A DNA stretch of 64,000 nucleotides from Hordeum vulgare subsp. vulgare (taxonomy: Eukaryota; Streptophyta; Magnoliopsida; Poales; Poaceae): positions 578,206,676 through 578,270,675 of the forward strand of contig NC_058519.1 of assembly GCF_904849725.1 (NCBI RefSeq), written 5' to 3'. The notes beneath the pieces are model-generated. The model saw nothing but the letters and a program-made list of their open reading frames with translations, did not search any database and was not told where the DNA came from. Both the position numbers and the translations under genes were made by a program. The number at the start of each line of letters is the position of its first letter. The first letter of the stretch is position 1. Below, piece after piece: positions 19,884-31,014 of this stretch.

Positions 19884-20091
19884 ATATTTGAAAGTGGACT
19901 TAGACTATGTTCAAGATAATTAGAGTTTAACTAATCAAATTACTTGCTAAACTCCCACTCAAAAAGTACATCTCTATAGTCATTTGAGTGGTACATGATC
20001 CAAATTCACTAACTCAAGTCCGATCATCACGTGAGTTGAGAATAGTTTCAGTGGTAAGCATCTCTATGCTAACCATATCAACTATATGATT
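19884..20091 (-). mobile_element. Leader of the Angela-type copia element, cut at 20091
   Basis: This is non-coding sequence upstream of the copia gag. The primer site and 5' LTR are absent because the next element begins at 20092. The five bases before that element are TGATT. The matching right-hand copy is not in the window, so the rest of the copia leader may lie outside it or have been lost. Confidence 0.6.
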
Positions 20092-21638
20092 TGATACATC
20101 TCCATCGTATCTATAATTTTTGATTGTTTCATGCCAATATTCTACAACGTTGATATACTTTTGGCAACTTTTTATACTCTTTTTGGGACTAACATATTGA
20201 TCCAGTGCCTAGTGCCAGTTCTTGTTTGTTGCATGTTTTTTGTTTCGCAGATTATCCTTACCAAACGAATTGCAAACGCAATAAAAAACCTATGGGGATT
20301 TTTGTTGAAATATTTATGATTTTTGGGAAGAAGAATCAACGCGAAACGATGCTCGAGGGGGCCGCAAGCCCCCTAGCCGCGACCTGGGGGTGGGGCCGCG
20401 CCTGGCAGGCTTGTGGCCAATCCCTAAGGCAGTTGGTGCCCTTCTTTCGCCGCAAGAAAGATAATATCCGGAAGAAAATCGTGTGAAAAATTCAGCCCAA
20501 TCGGAGTTACAGATCTACTGGAATTTAAGAAACGGTGAAAGGCAAAAATCTGGGAGCGTAGAAACAGGAGGACACACACACAGAGAGAGAGAGAGAGATC
20601 CAATCTCGGAGGGGCTCTCGCCCCTACGCCGCCATGGAGACCTTGGACCATAGGGGAAACCCTTCTCCCATCTAGGGAGAAGGTCAAGGAATAAGAAGAA
20701 GAAGGGAGTCTCTCTCCCCCTCTCTCCCGGCGGCGCCGGAACGCCGCCCGGGACATCATCGTGTGACGGCGATCTACACCAACACCTCCGTCATCTTCAC
20801 CAACATCTCCATCACCTTCCCCATCTATATTCAGCGGTCCACTCTCCCGCAGCCCGCTGTACCCTTTACTTGAACATGGTGCTTTATGCTTCATATTATT
20901 ATCCAATGATGTGTTGCAATCCTATGATGTCTGAGTAGATCTTCGTTGTCCTATCGGTGATTGATGAATTGCTATGATTGGTTTAATTTGCTTGTGGATA
21001 TGTTGTTGTCCTTTGGTGCCCATCATATGAGCGCGCGCGTAGATCACACCATAGGGTTAGTAGTATGTTGATAGGACTATGTATTGGAGGGCAAGGGTGA
21101 CAGAAGCTTCAGCCTAGCATAGAAATTGATGCATACGGGATTGAAGGGGTACCAATATATCTTATTGCTATGGTTGGGTTTTACCTTAATGAATGCTAGT
21201 AGTTGCGGATGCTTGCTAATAGTTCCAATCATAAGTGCATAGAATTCCAAGTAAGGGATGGCATGCTAGCAGTGGCCTCTCCCACATAAAACTTGCTACC
21301 GGTCTAGTAACATAGTCAATTGCTTAGGGACAATTCCGCAACTCCTACCACCACTTTTCCACACTCGTTAAACTAACGTAATTGTTTCTTTATCTAACCA
21401 GCCCCTAGTTTTATTTACGTGTTCTTTCTTTTCTGGCAAACCTATCCTATCACTCCTACAAAGTACTTCTAGTTTCATACTTGTTCTAGGTAAAGCGAAC
21501 GCAAAGTGTGCGTAGAGTTGTATCGGTGGTCGATAGAACTTGAGGGAATATTTGTTCTACCTTTAGCTCCTCGTTGGGTTCGACTCTCTTACTTATCGAG
21601 AAAGGCTACAGTTGATCCCCTATACTTGTGGGTTATCA
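20092..21638 (+). mobile_element. 5' LTR of the non-autonomous element
   Basis: The 1547-bp LTR is bounded by a TGATA/TATCA inverted repeat. A (GA)n run of about 8 units lies near 20583-20597. Open frames on the minus strand in this area are not genes. Confidence 0.88.
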
Positions 21639-21649
21639 AGACCTTTTTC

Positions 21650-21667
21650 TGACGCCGTTGCCGGGGA
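21650..21667 (+). promoter_or_regulatory. Primer binding site matching tRNA-Asp
   Basis: TGACGCCGTTGCCGGGGA lies 11 bases past the LTR end. It differs at one base from the complement of the plant tRNA-Asp 3' end (TGGCGCC...), the primer typical of Athila-related gypsy elements. Confidence 0.8.
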
Positions 21668-21761
21668 GCAATAGCGTGGGGTGAATATTCTCGTGTGTGC
21701 TTGTTTGCTTTATCACTAAGTAGATTTATTTACTGTTCTAAGTTGTTCTCTATCTTTAGTT

Positions 21762-23111
21762 ATGGATATGGAACACGAAATACCAAAAAAATTAGGTGTA
21801 CTTGCTACTCATGGAGATGGGGAACCTCCTAAAACCCTCGATGCTCGTTATGTGGAAAATATTATGCACTTCTTTAATAATCCTGAGAAAACCCCATTAA
21901 ATTATATAATGGGATACACGTTGGATCAACGTGAATACTTTAGGGATTATCGCTTGACTCAAAAAGGGAAACTATTATGGGATCAAATTCATTTGTTGAA
22001 ATGGTATGCTTGGGAGCTATGCTTGAGATATGATATTACTTGTTGCTCTAGGATGAAGGCTAAACACCTTCCCTTTTCTTGCAAATTTAATGCTAATGAA
22101 ACCTTGGCTTCTTATGCTAATGGTATCTATGATTACTATGATGTGGAACAAATAGAAGAGTTTGTTGCTTTTATGGGTGCTTATGAAATTGAAGCTCTAT
22201 TTAAAGGGTGTGATGATAATGATGATGCTGCTTACCGATCTGAAAATTTGGTTATGCTTCGTTATTGTTATACTAATTATGAATATAATGCCCATATTTA
22301 TCGATTTATGGAGAAACTCTACGCTGCCCAAGAAGAGACTAATATTTTGCACGAAACTATGGAAGAAGAAAATTCTAAAACTGTGAGCTCATGAGATGAA
22401 AAAGATGACGAGGAGAGCGAAGAACAAAAGGAGGAAGAGCGGACTAGCTACCCGTGCCCACCTTCTAATGAGAGTAACTCTTCAACTCATACATTATTTA
22501 ATTTCCCTTCGTTCTTACCGAAGGATGAATGCTATGTTGATTGCTAAGATCCCTTGGATTCGTTTGAAATATCCCTTTTTGATGAACTTGATGCTTGCTA
22601 TGCTTGTGGCCATGATTCCAATATGAATGATGCTTATGAAGATGAACTTGCTATAGTTCCTTATGTTAAACATGAAATTGTTGCTATCGCACCCACTTAT
22701 GATAGTCCTATTATCTTTTTGAACTCTCCCAACTACACTATATCAGAGAAGTTTGCTCTTATTAGGGATTACATAGATGGCTTGCCTTCCACTATTACAC
22801 ATGATGATTTTGTTGAATATAATATGCATGTGCTTGCTGCTCCTACTTGCAATTATTATGAGAGAGGAACTACATCTCCACCTCTCTATGTTTCCAATAC
22901 GATAAAATTGCAAGAAACTGCTTATGCTATGTATTGGCCTTTACTTGATGTGCATGAATTGTTCTTTTATGACATGCCAATGCATAGGAAGAGAGTTAGA
23001 CTTCGTCATTGCATGATATATGTTATCTTGTGCTCACTACTAAATGAAAAATCATTGTTAATTAAAATTGGCTTTGATATACATTGGGATCCGGGTGGAT
23101 CCATTACTTGA
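21762..23111 (+). pseudogene. Unknown ORF of the non-autonomous element, two in-frame stops
   Basis: One reading frame spans about 450 codons from ATG at 21762 to 23111, broken by TGA at 22392-22394 and TAA at about 22545-22547. The product would be acidic and rich in Tyr, Asp, Glu and Asn, with an aspartate/glutamate-rich middle and a C-terminal P-M-H-R-K-R-V-R-L-R patch. I recognise no Gag, protease, RT or integrase motif. A related ORF on the minus strand at 54525-55274 keeps the P-M-H-R-K-x-V-R-L-R patch, so the protein is a conserved feature of these elements. Its role is unknown. A diverged Gag-like or accessory protein is possible. Confidence 0.65.
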
Positions 23112-26054
23112 GCACTTTATGCCTAGCTTAATGGCTTTAAAAAGCGCTGTCTGGGAGACAACCCGGAAGTTTTAGAGAGTCATTTATTTCTGTTGAGTGC
23201 TTGTATTTAGTTTAAAAACAAAAAAAATATAAAGGGGAACTTAAAACTTTTTCAAAAAGAGAAGCGATTGAAAGGTGATGCATTGCGGAAGTGAGGGTCG
23301 ACCTTCAAGACTTGTGTTCATGCTCATGGAAACAATATATAATTTTTCATGGAAGTTTCTCGCAAAAATAATTATCCCCTTGTACAATTCCATTGTATTA
23401 TAAAAATAATGTGCCAAGTAAAACCTTTATGATTAGTTTGGGTGATAGTTGTTTGATCATGCTGAAAAAGACAGAAACTTTGCACTCACGAAACCATTTC
23501 TTATTTCTATACAGAGAGTGCTATTGAGTTGATTCTTTTTGCTGCTGATTGATATAAAAATTTCCCTAATTATCATATTTTTCATAATTCTTGGAGTATC
23601 ATAAGTATGGTATAAGTTCAGATTACTACAGACTGTTCTGTTTTTGACGGATTCTGTTTTCTATGCTTTGTTCTCTTATTTTGATGAATCTATGGGTAGT
23701 ATCGGGGGGTATGAACCATGGTGAAGTTGTATTACAGTAGATATAATGCTAATATGAATTTGGAATGAGTTCACAACAGTACTTAAAGTGGTGATTTACT
23801 TTATTATACTAACGGATCTCACGAAGGTTTTGTTGAGTTTTGTGTGATTGAAGTTTTCAAGTTTTGGGTGAGACCATGATGGATGAAGGAATAAGGAGAG
23901 GCAAGAGCCTAAGCTTGGGGATGCCCAAGGCACCCCAAGGTAATATTCAAGGAATACTCAAGCGTCTAAGCTTGGGGATGCCCCGGAAGGCATCCCCTCT
24001 TTCGTCTACAATCTATCGGTAATTTTACTCGGAACTATATTTTTATTCGTCACGTGATATGTGCAAATGCTTGGAGCGTCTTTTGTGTTTATTTTTACTT
24101 TTTATTTTATGCACCATGCTGGTATGAGATAGTCCTAGGTTGATTTATAGAATGCTCTTTGCACTTCACTTATATCTTTTGAGTATGGCTTTATAGAATG
24201 CTTCATGTGCTTCACTGATATCATTTGAAGTTTGGATTGCCTCTTTTCCTACACATAGAAAACCGCCATTTTTAGAATGCTCTTTTGCTTCACTTATAGT
24301 TGTTAGAGTGGGGCATACCTTTTGTAGAAAGAATTAAACTCGCATGCTTCACTTATACCTATTTAGAGAGTTAACAGGAGTTGGTCATTCAGATGGTTAG
24401 TCATAAAATCCTACATAAAACTTGTAGATCACTGAATATGATATGTTTGATTCCTTGCAATAGTTTTTGCGACATGAAAATGTGATATTAGAGTCATGCT
24501 AGTGAGTAATTGTGTGTTCGTAGAAATACTTGTGTTAAGGTTTGCGATTCCCGTAGCATGCACGTATGGTGAACCGTTATGTGACGAAGTCGGAGCATGG
24601 TTTATTTATTGATTGTCATCCTTTGTGTGGAAGTCGGGATCGCGCGATGGTTAACTCCTACCAACCCTTCCCCTAGGAGCATGCTGTAGTACCTTGGTTC
24701 GATGACTAATATAATTTTGCAATAAGTATGTGAGTTCTTAATGACTAATGTTGAGTCCATGGATTACACACACTCTCACCCTTCCACCATTGCTAGCCTC
24801 TCTAGTACCGCGCAACTATCGCCGGTGCCTTACACCCACCATATACCCTTCCTCAAAACAGCCACCATACCTACCTATTATGGAATTTCCATAGCCATTC
24901 CGAGATATATTGCCATGCAACTTCCATTGTTCCGTTTATTATGACACGCACCGTCATTGTCATATTGCTTTGCATGATCATAAGATAGCTAGCATGATGT
25001 TTTCATGGCTTGTCCGTTTTTTGATGTCATTGCTACGCTAGATCATTGCACATCCTAGTACACCACCGGAGGCATTCATATAGTCATATTTTGTTCCAAA
25101 TATCGAGCTGTAAGTAAATAAAAGTGTGATGATCATCATTATTAGAGCATTGTCCCATGTGAGGAAGTAATAAAAGAGGCCAATGAAGCCCAAATAAAAA
25201 AAAGAGGCCAAAGAAGCCCACCAAAAAAAGGAGAAAATAAAAAATAAAAAATAAAAAATGAGAGAAAAGAGAGAACGGACAATGCTACTATCCTTTACCA
25301 CACTTGTGCTTCAAAGTAGCACCATGATCTTCATGATAGAGAGTCTCCTATGTTGTCACTTTCATATACTAGTGGGAAATTTTCATTATAGAACTTGGCT
25401 TGTATATTCCAATGATGGGCATCCTCAATTGCCCTAGATCTTCGTGAGCAAGCGAGTTGGATGCACACCCACTTAGTTTCTTTTTGAGATTTCATAAACT
25501 TATAGCTCTTGTGCATCTGTTGCATGGCAATCCCTACTCACTCACATTGATATCTATTGATGGGCATCTCCATATCCCGTTGATACGCCTAGTTGATGTG
25601 AGACTACCTCCTCCTTTGTGTCTTCACCACAACCACCATATTATATTCCACATATAGTGCTATGTCCATGGCTCACGCTCATGTATTGCGTGAAAGTTGA
25701 AAAAGTTTGAGAACACTAAATTATGAAACAATTGCTTGGCTAAAACCGGGGTTGTGCATGATTTAAATACGTTGTGTGGGGAAGATGGAGCATAGCCAGA
25801 CTACATGATTTTGTAGGGATAACTTTCTTTGGCCATGATATTTTGAGAAGACATGATTGCTTTGTTAGTATGCTTGAAATATTATTGTCTTTATGTCAAA
25901 TGATAGACTATTGCTTCGAATCACTCATGTTTTAGTATTCATGCCATGATTAGATTATATGATCAAGATTATGCTAGGTAGCATTCCACATAAAAAATTA
26001 TCTTTTTTATCATTTACCTACTCGAGGACGAGCAAGAACTAAGCTTGGGGATGC
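23112..26054 (+). mobile_element. Non-coding interior and polypurine tract
   Basis: There is no gene here. The first bases after the ORF hold AAAAAGCGCTGTCTGGGAG, a block that recurs on the minus strand at about 54455-54480 in the relative. Copies of AAGCTTGGGGATGCCC occur around 23910 and 23970. The last of this type, AAGCTTGGGGATGC at about 26041-26054, abuts the 3' LTR and is the likely polypurine tract. Confidence 0.7.
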
Positions 26055-26533
26055 TGATATGTCTCCGTCGTATCTATAATTTTTGATTGTTTTATGCCAA
26101 TATTCTACAACTTTCATATACTTTTGGCAACTTACTATACTATTTTTGGGACTAACATATTGATCCAGTGCCCAGTGCCAGTTCCTGTTTGGTGCATGTT
26201 TTTTGTTTCCCAGATTAACCTTACCAAACAAAGTCCAAACGCAATAAAAAACCTACGGGGATTTTTTTGGAATATTTATGATTTTTGGGAAGAAGAATCA
26301 ACGCGAAACGATGCCCGAGGGGGTGACAAGCCCCCTAGCCGCGGCCTGGGGGTGGGGCCGCGCCTGGCAGGCTTGTGACCAATCCCTAAGTCGGTTGGTG
26401 CCCTTCTTTCGTCGCAAGAAAGATAATATACGGAAGAAAATCGTGTTAAAAATTCAGCCCAATTGGAGTTACGGATCTCCGTGAATTTAAGAAAGAGTGA
26501 AAGGCAAAAATCTGGGAGCGCAGAAATAGAAGG

Positions 26534-26579
<46 letters not shown>

Positions 26580-27548
26580 AATCTCGGAGGGGCTCTCGTC
26601 CCTCCGCCGCCATGGAGACTATGGACCAGAGGGGAAACCCTTCTCCCATCTAGGGAGGAGGTCAAGGAAGAAGAAGAAGAAGGGGGGGCTCTCTCCCCCT
26701 CTCTCCCGGCGGCGCCGGAACGCCGCCTGGGACATCATCGTGCGACAGCGATCTACACCAACACCTCCGTCATCTTCACCAACATCTCCATCACCTTCCC
26801 CATCTATATTCAGCGGTCCATTCTCCCGCAACCCGCTGTACCCTCTACTTGAACATGGTGCTTTATGCTTCATATTATTATCCAATGATGTGTTGCCATC
26901 CTATGATGTGTGAGTAGATTTTTGTTGTCCTATCGGTGATTGATGAATGCTATGATTGGTTTAATTTGCTTGTGGTTATGTTGCTGTCCTTTGGTGCCCA
27001 TCATATGAGCGCGCGCGTGGATCACACCATATGGTTAGTAGTATGTTGATAGGACTATGTATTGGCGGGCAAGGGTGACAGAAGCTTAAGCCTAGCATAG
27101 AAATTGATGCATAAGGGATTGAAGGGGGCCAATATATCTTATTGCTATGGTTGGGTTTTACCTTAATGAACGTTAGTAGTTGCGGATGCTTGCTAATAGT
27201 TCCAATCGTAAGTGCATAGAATTCCAAGTAAGGGATGGCATGCTAGCAGTGGCCTCTCCCACATAAAACTTGCTATCGGTTTAGTAACATAGTCAATTGC
27301 TTAGGGACAATTCCACAAATCCTACCACCACTTTTCCACACTCATTAAACTAATGTAATTGTTTCTTTATCTAACCAGCCCCTAGTTTTATTTACGTGTT
27401 CTTTCTTTTCTTGCAAACCTATCCTATCACTCCTACAAAGTACTTCTAGTTTCATACTTGTTCTAGGTAAAGCGAACGCAAAGTGTGCATAGAGTTGTAT
27501 CGGTGGTCGATAGAACTTGAGGGAATATTTGTCCTACCTTTAGCTCCT
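26055..27548 (+). mobile_element. 3' LTR of the non-autonomous element, truncated by an insertion
   Basis: It starts TGATATGTCTCC and follows the 5' LTR until TAGCTCCT at 27548, where a new LTR start interrupts it. About 90 bases of the end are missing. The (GA)n run has expanded to about 20 units at 26537-26576. Confidence 0.85.
26537..26576 (+). repeat. (GA)n microsatellite
   Basis: There are about 20 GA units, against about 8 at the same place in the 5' LTR. It expanded after insertion, when the two LTRs were identical. Confidence 0.9.
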
Positions 27549-29091
27549 TGATACGTCTCCAACGTATCTATAATTTTTGATGGTTTCATGCTATTATCTA
27601 GTCAGACTTTGGATGTTTTGCATGCCTTTTATATATTTTTTGGGGCTAACTTATTAACTCAGTGCCAAGTGCGAGTTCCTGTTTTTTCCATGTTTTTGAC
27701 CCCTTTCAGAGGAGATTTTGAAACAGAGTCCAAACGTAATGAAACTTCCAAAAACATTTTTTCTGAAACAGAAGAAGACCGGGAAGCGTGAGAATCAGGG
27801 CAGGGGGCCAGCAGGGACCCCACAAGCCCCCTAGTCACGGCCAGGGGGGTCGCGCCTCCCAGGCTTGTGGGCTCCCTGGGCCACCTCTGCCCTAGGTCTT
27901 TCGCCTATAAATTCCTTAAAATCCCAGAAATAACCAGGAGATCATCGAAAGTACTTTTCTGCCGTTGCAAGCTTCTGTCTCCGCAAGATTCCATCTGGGG
28001 CACGTTCAGGTGCCCTGTCGGAGGGGGATTCGGATATGGAGGGCTTCTTCATCAACACCATGACATCTCCGATGATGCGTGAGTAGTTCACCACAGACCT
28101 ACGGGTCCATAGCTAGTAGCTAGATGGCTTCTTCTCTCTCTTGGATCTTCAATACAAAGTTCTCCATGATCTTCATGGAGATCTATCCTATGTAACCTTA
28201 TTTTGCGGTGTGTTTGTCGAGATCCGATGAATTGTGGATTTATGATCAGATTATCTATGAATCTTATTTGAGTTTCTTCTGATCTCTTATATGCATGATT
28301 TCACATCCTTGTAATTCTCTTCGAGTTGTGGGTTTTGTTTGGCCAGCTTGATCTATGATTCTTGCAATGGGAGAAGTGCTTGGTTTTGGGTTCATACCGT
28401 GTAGTTTCCTCACCCAGTGACAGAAGGGGTAGCGAGGCACGGATCGTGTTGTTGCCTTCAAGGGTAAAAAGATGGGGTTTTCATCATTGGTTTGAGTTTA
28501 TCCCTCTACATCATTTCATCTTGCTTAAGGCGTTACTCTGTTCGTCATGAACTCAATCCACTAGATGCATGCTGGATAGCGGTCGATGTGTGGAGTAATA
28601 GTAGTAGATGCAGAAAGTATCGGTCTACTTGTCTCGGACGTGATGCCTATATGTATGATCATTGCCTTAGATATCGTCATGACTTTGCGCGGTTCTATCA
28701 ATTGCTCGACAGTAATTTGTCACCCACCGTAATATTTGCTATCTTGAGAGAAGCCTCTAGTGAACACTATGGCCCCCGGGTCTACTCCACACCATATTTC
28801 CAGCCTTACTCTTTTACTTCGTTGCACTTTCCTCCTTCAGATCTCACTTTGCAATCAATCTTGAAGGGATTGACAACCCCTTTATAGCGTTGGGTGCAAG
28901 TTATTTTATGTTTGTGCAGGTACTCTGGACTTGACGAGATTCTCCTACTGGATTGATACCTTGGTTCTCAAACTGAGGGAAATACTTACTGCTCCTGTGC
29001 TGCATCACCCTTTCCTCTTCAAGGGAAAAACCAATGCAAGCAAGTCTCCGTCAACGTGTCAAATTCTGGCGCTGTTGTTTGAGAAGTAGCA
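27549..29091 (+). mobile_element. Lone LTR without matching TSDs
   Basis: A full-length LTR of 1543 bp runs from TGATACGTCTCC to GAGAAGTAGCA. It has family members on the minus strand at 44325-49031, 55507-57051 and 57075-60014. Flanks differ: CTCCT on the left inside the 20092 element's LTR, CTTCC on the right inside a different element's interior. A solo LTR should have equal flanks, so this one probably arose by recombination between two separate copies with loss of what lay between. Open frames inside are not genes. Confidence 0.8.
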
Positions 29092-29606
29092 CTTCCCTCT
29101 GCGAAGGGCCTGTCTATTTATGTTCCTTTTGAGTTATCCTCCTCTTATAAAAGCACCAATTAGAGAGCACCTCTGCCATTTTTATGCTTTGCTTTTGACT
29201 GATGTTGAGTATGACTGTGACCGGATCTTCTTTGCCATGAATTACAATGTTTAATCAGCCCTTGGTCTTTGAAGGGGCTGTGCATTTATGTTTTGCGGTC
29301 TTAGAAAGAGCTAGCGAGATACCACCTGTTTGTACTGCTTCATGATTGTTTTGATTGAAGTGTTGACGTTTGAGACTTATTATTATTTGCTCGTTAGTTG
29401 ATTATTCCATTGATATGAGTTTACCGTGTGACCTAGATGTCATTTGCTCATGTGGTTAGCTTGTGATCTTGCTGAAATTCTGGATATGGGTTAGACATAG
29501 TTGCAACAAAAAGATCAAACAGAGTTTATAAAAGTTTTTCTTTTGTCCCGTTCAGTTTGTCAACTGAATTGCTTGAGGACAAGCAAGGCTTTAAGCTTGG
29601 GGGAGT
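29092..29606 (+). mobile_element. 3' interior remnant with polypurine tract
   Basis: This non-coding sequence closely matches 46484-46991 in another element. It ends in TTTAAGCTTGGGGGAGT, the polypurine tract, directly before the LTR at 29607. The rest of this element's interior and its 5' LTR are gone. Confidence 0.75.
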
Positions 29607-31014
29607 TGATACGTCTCCGTCGTATCTACTTTTCCAAACTCTTTTGCCCTTGTTTTGGACTCTAATTTGCATGATTTGAATGGAACTGACTCGGACTAAC
29701 GCTGTTTTCAGCAGAATTGCCATGGTGTTGTTTTTGCACAGAAATAAAAGTTCTCGGAATGACCTGAAAAGTTACGAAGAAGTTTTGTGGAATATATAAA
29801 AAATACTGGCGCAAGAATCAGCGGAGGAAGTGGAGCCGTGAGCCCACAAGCCCACCAGGCGCCCCCCCCCGGCCGCGCCTGGCAGGCTTATGGGGCCCAC
29901 AACGCTCCACCGCCTCCAAATCCAGCTCAATTTAGTCCGTCTCGCCTGGAAAAAATCAAGGAGAAGAGTTCAACGCGTTTTACGATACGGAGGCGCCGCC
30001 ACCTCCTGTTCTTACTCTAGAGGGCAGATCTGGAGTCCGTTTTGGGCTCTGGAGAGCGGATATCGTCGCCATCGTCATCATCAACCTTCCTTCATCGCCA
30101 ATTCCATGATGCTCTTCACCGTTCGTGAGTAACCTCATCGCAGGCTTGCTCGACGGTGATGGGTTGGATGAGATCTATCATGTAATCGAGTTAGTTTTGA
30201 CGGGGATTGATCCCTAGTATCCACTATGTTCTAAGATTGATGTTGCTACTACTTTGCCATGCTTAATGCTTGTCACTAGGGCCCGAGTGCCATGATTTCA
30301 GATCTGAACCTATTATGTTGTCGCCAATATATGTGTGTTCTTAATCCTATCTTGCAAGTTGTAGTCACCTACTATGTGTTATGACCCGGCAACCACGGAG
30401 TGACAATAGCCGGAACCACTCCCGGAGATGACCATAGTATGAGGAGTTCATGTATTCACCAAGTGTTAATGCCTTGGTCCGGTTCTTTATTAAAAGGAGA
30501 ACCTTAATATCTCGTAGTTTCCATTAGGACCCCGCTGCCACGGGAGGGATGAACAATAGATGTCATGCAAGTTCTTTTCCCTAAGCACGTATGACTACAT
30601 ACGGAATACATGCCTACATTAGATTGACGAACTGGAGCTAGTTACTTATCTCTCCGTGTTATAGCTGTTACATGATGAATAGCATCCGGCATAATCATCC
30701 ATCACCGATCCAATGCCTACGAGTTTTACCTACTGGTCCTTGCTACATTACTTTGCTGCTACTGTTGTCACTTCTGCTACTGTTACTCTGCTGCTGCTGT
30801 TGCTACTGGTTACTGTTGCTACTGCTGCTATCATACTACCTTGCTACTGATACTTTGCTGCAGATACTAAATCTTTGAGGTGTGGTTGAATTGACAACTC
30901 AACTGCTAATACTTGAGAATATTCTTTGGCTTCCCCTTGAGTCGAATCAATAAATTTGGGTTGAATACTCTACCCTCGAAAACTGTTGCGATCCCCTATA
31001 CTTGTGGGTTATCA
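29607..31014 (+). mobile_element. 3' LTR of a second gypsy family
   Basis: It starts TGATACGTCTCCGTCG and ends CTTGTGGGTTATCA, 1408 bp. It is related to the LTRs at 45538, 46992 and 60015. It abuts Sirevirus sequence at 31015. The left end of its element is lost, so no TSD can be checked. Confidence 0.8.
30740..30860 (+). repeat. Imperfect CTG/TTA-type trinucleotide tract in the LTR
   Basis: Interspersed CTGCTG, TTGCTA and CTACTG triplets make a leucine-rich pseudo-ORF. The same tract at about 48115-48255 in the related LTR has a different length, showing triplet slippage. Confidence 0.75.

Larger units (their letters stand above)
20092..27548 (+). mobile_element. Non-autonomous gypsy element with tRNA-Asp primer site, 3' LTR interrupted
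   Basis: The 5' LTR at 20092-21638 starts TGATACATC and ends GGGTTATCA. The 3' LTR starts at 26055 after a purine-rich tract and is cut at 27548 by another LTR. The interior has no gag-pol, only one broken ORF and long non-coding sequence, so the element needed proteins from a relative. Over the first roughly 485 bases the LTRs differ at about 41 sites (8.5 percent by my count), so it is clearly older than the Tat element. The family resembles Triticeae Sabrina/WHAM-type elements, but I am not certain of the name. Confidence 0.85.

Noticed and set aside
21650..21667. tRNA-Asp gene fragment
   Set aside because: Only the complement of the tRNA 3' end is present, next to an LTR end. It is a primer binding site, not a tRNA gene.
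28492..28887. Recurring 60-130-codon frames (also at 44483-45057, 55841-56306, 57303-57786 and 59173-59609)
   Set aside because: They repeat only because the same LTR family recurs. They lie inside LTRs, carry stops at different points and have no known domain.
30672..30878. Leucine/cysteine-rich small membrane-like protein
   Set aside because: It is produced by an imperfect CTG/TTA triplet tract in an LTR. The same tract at 48057-48413 has a different length and frame.
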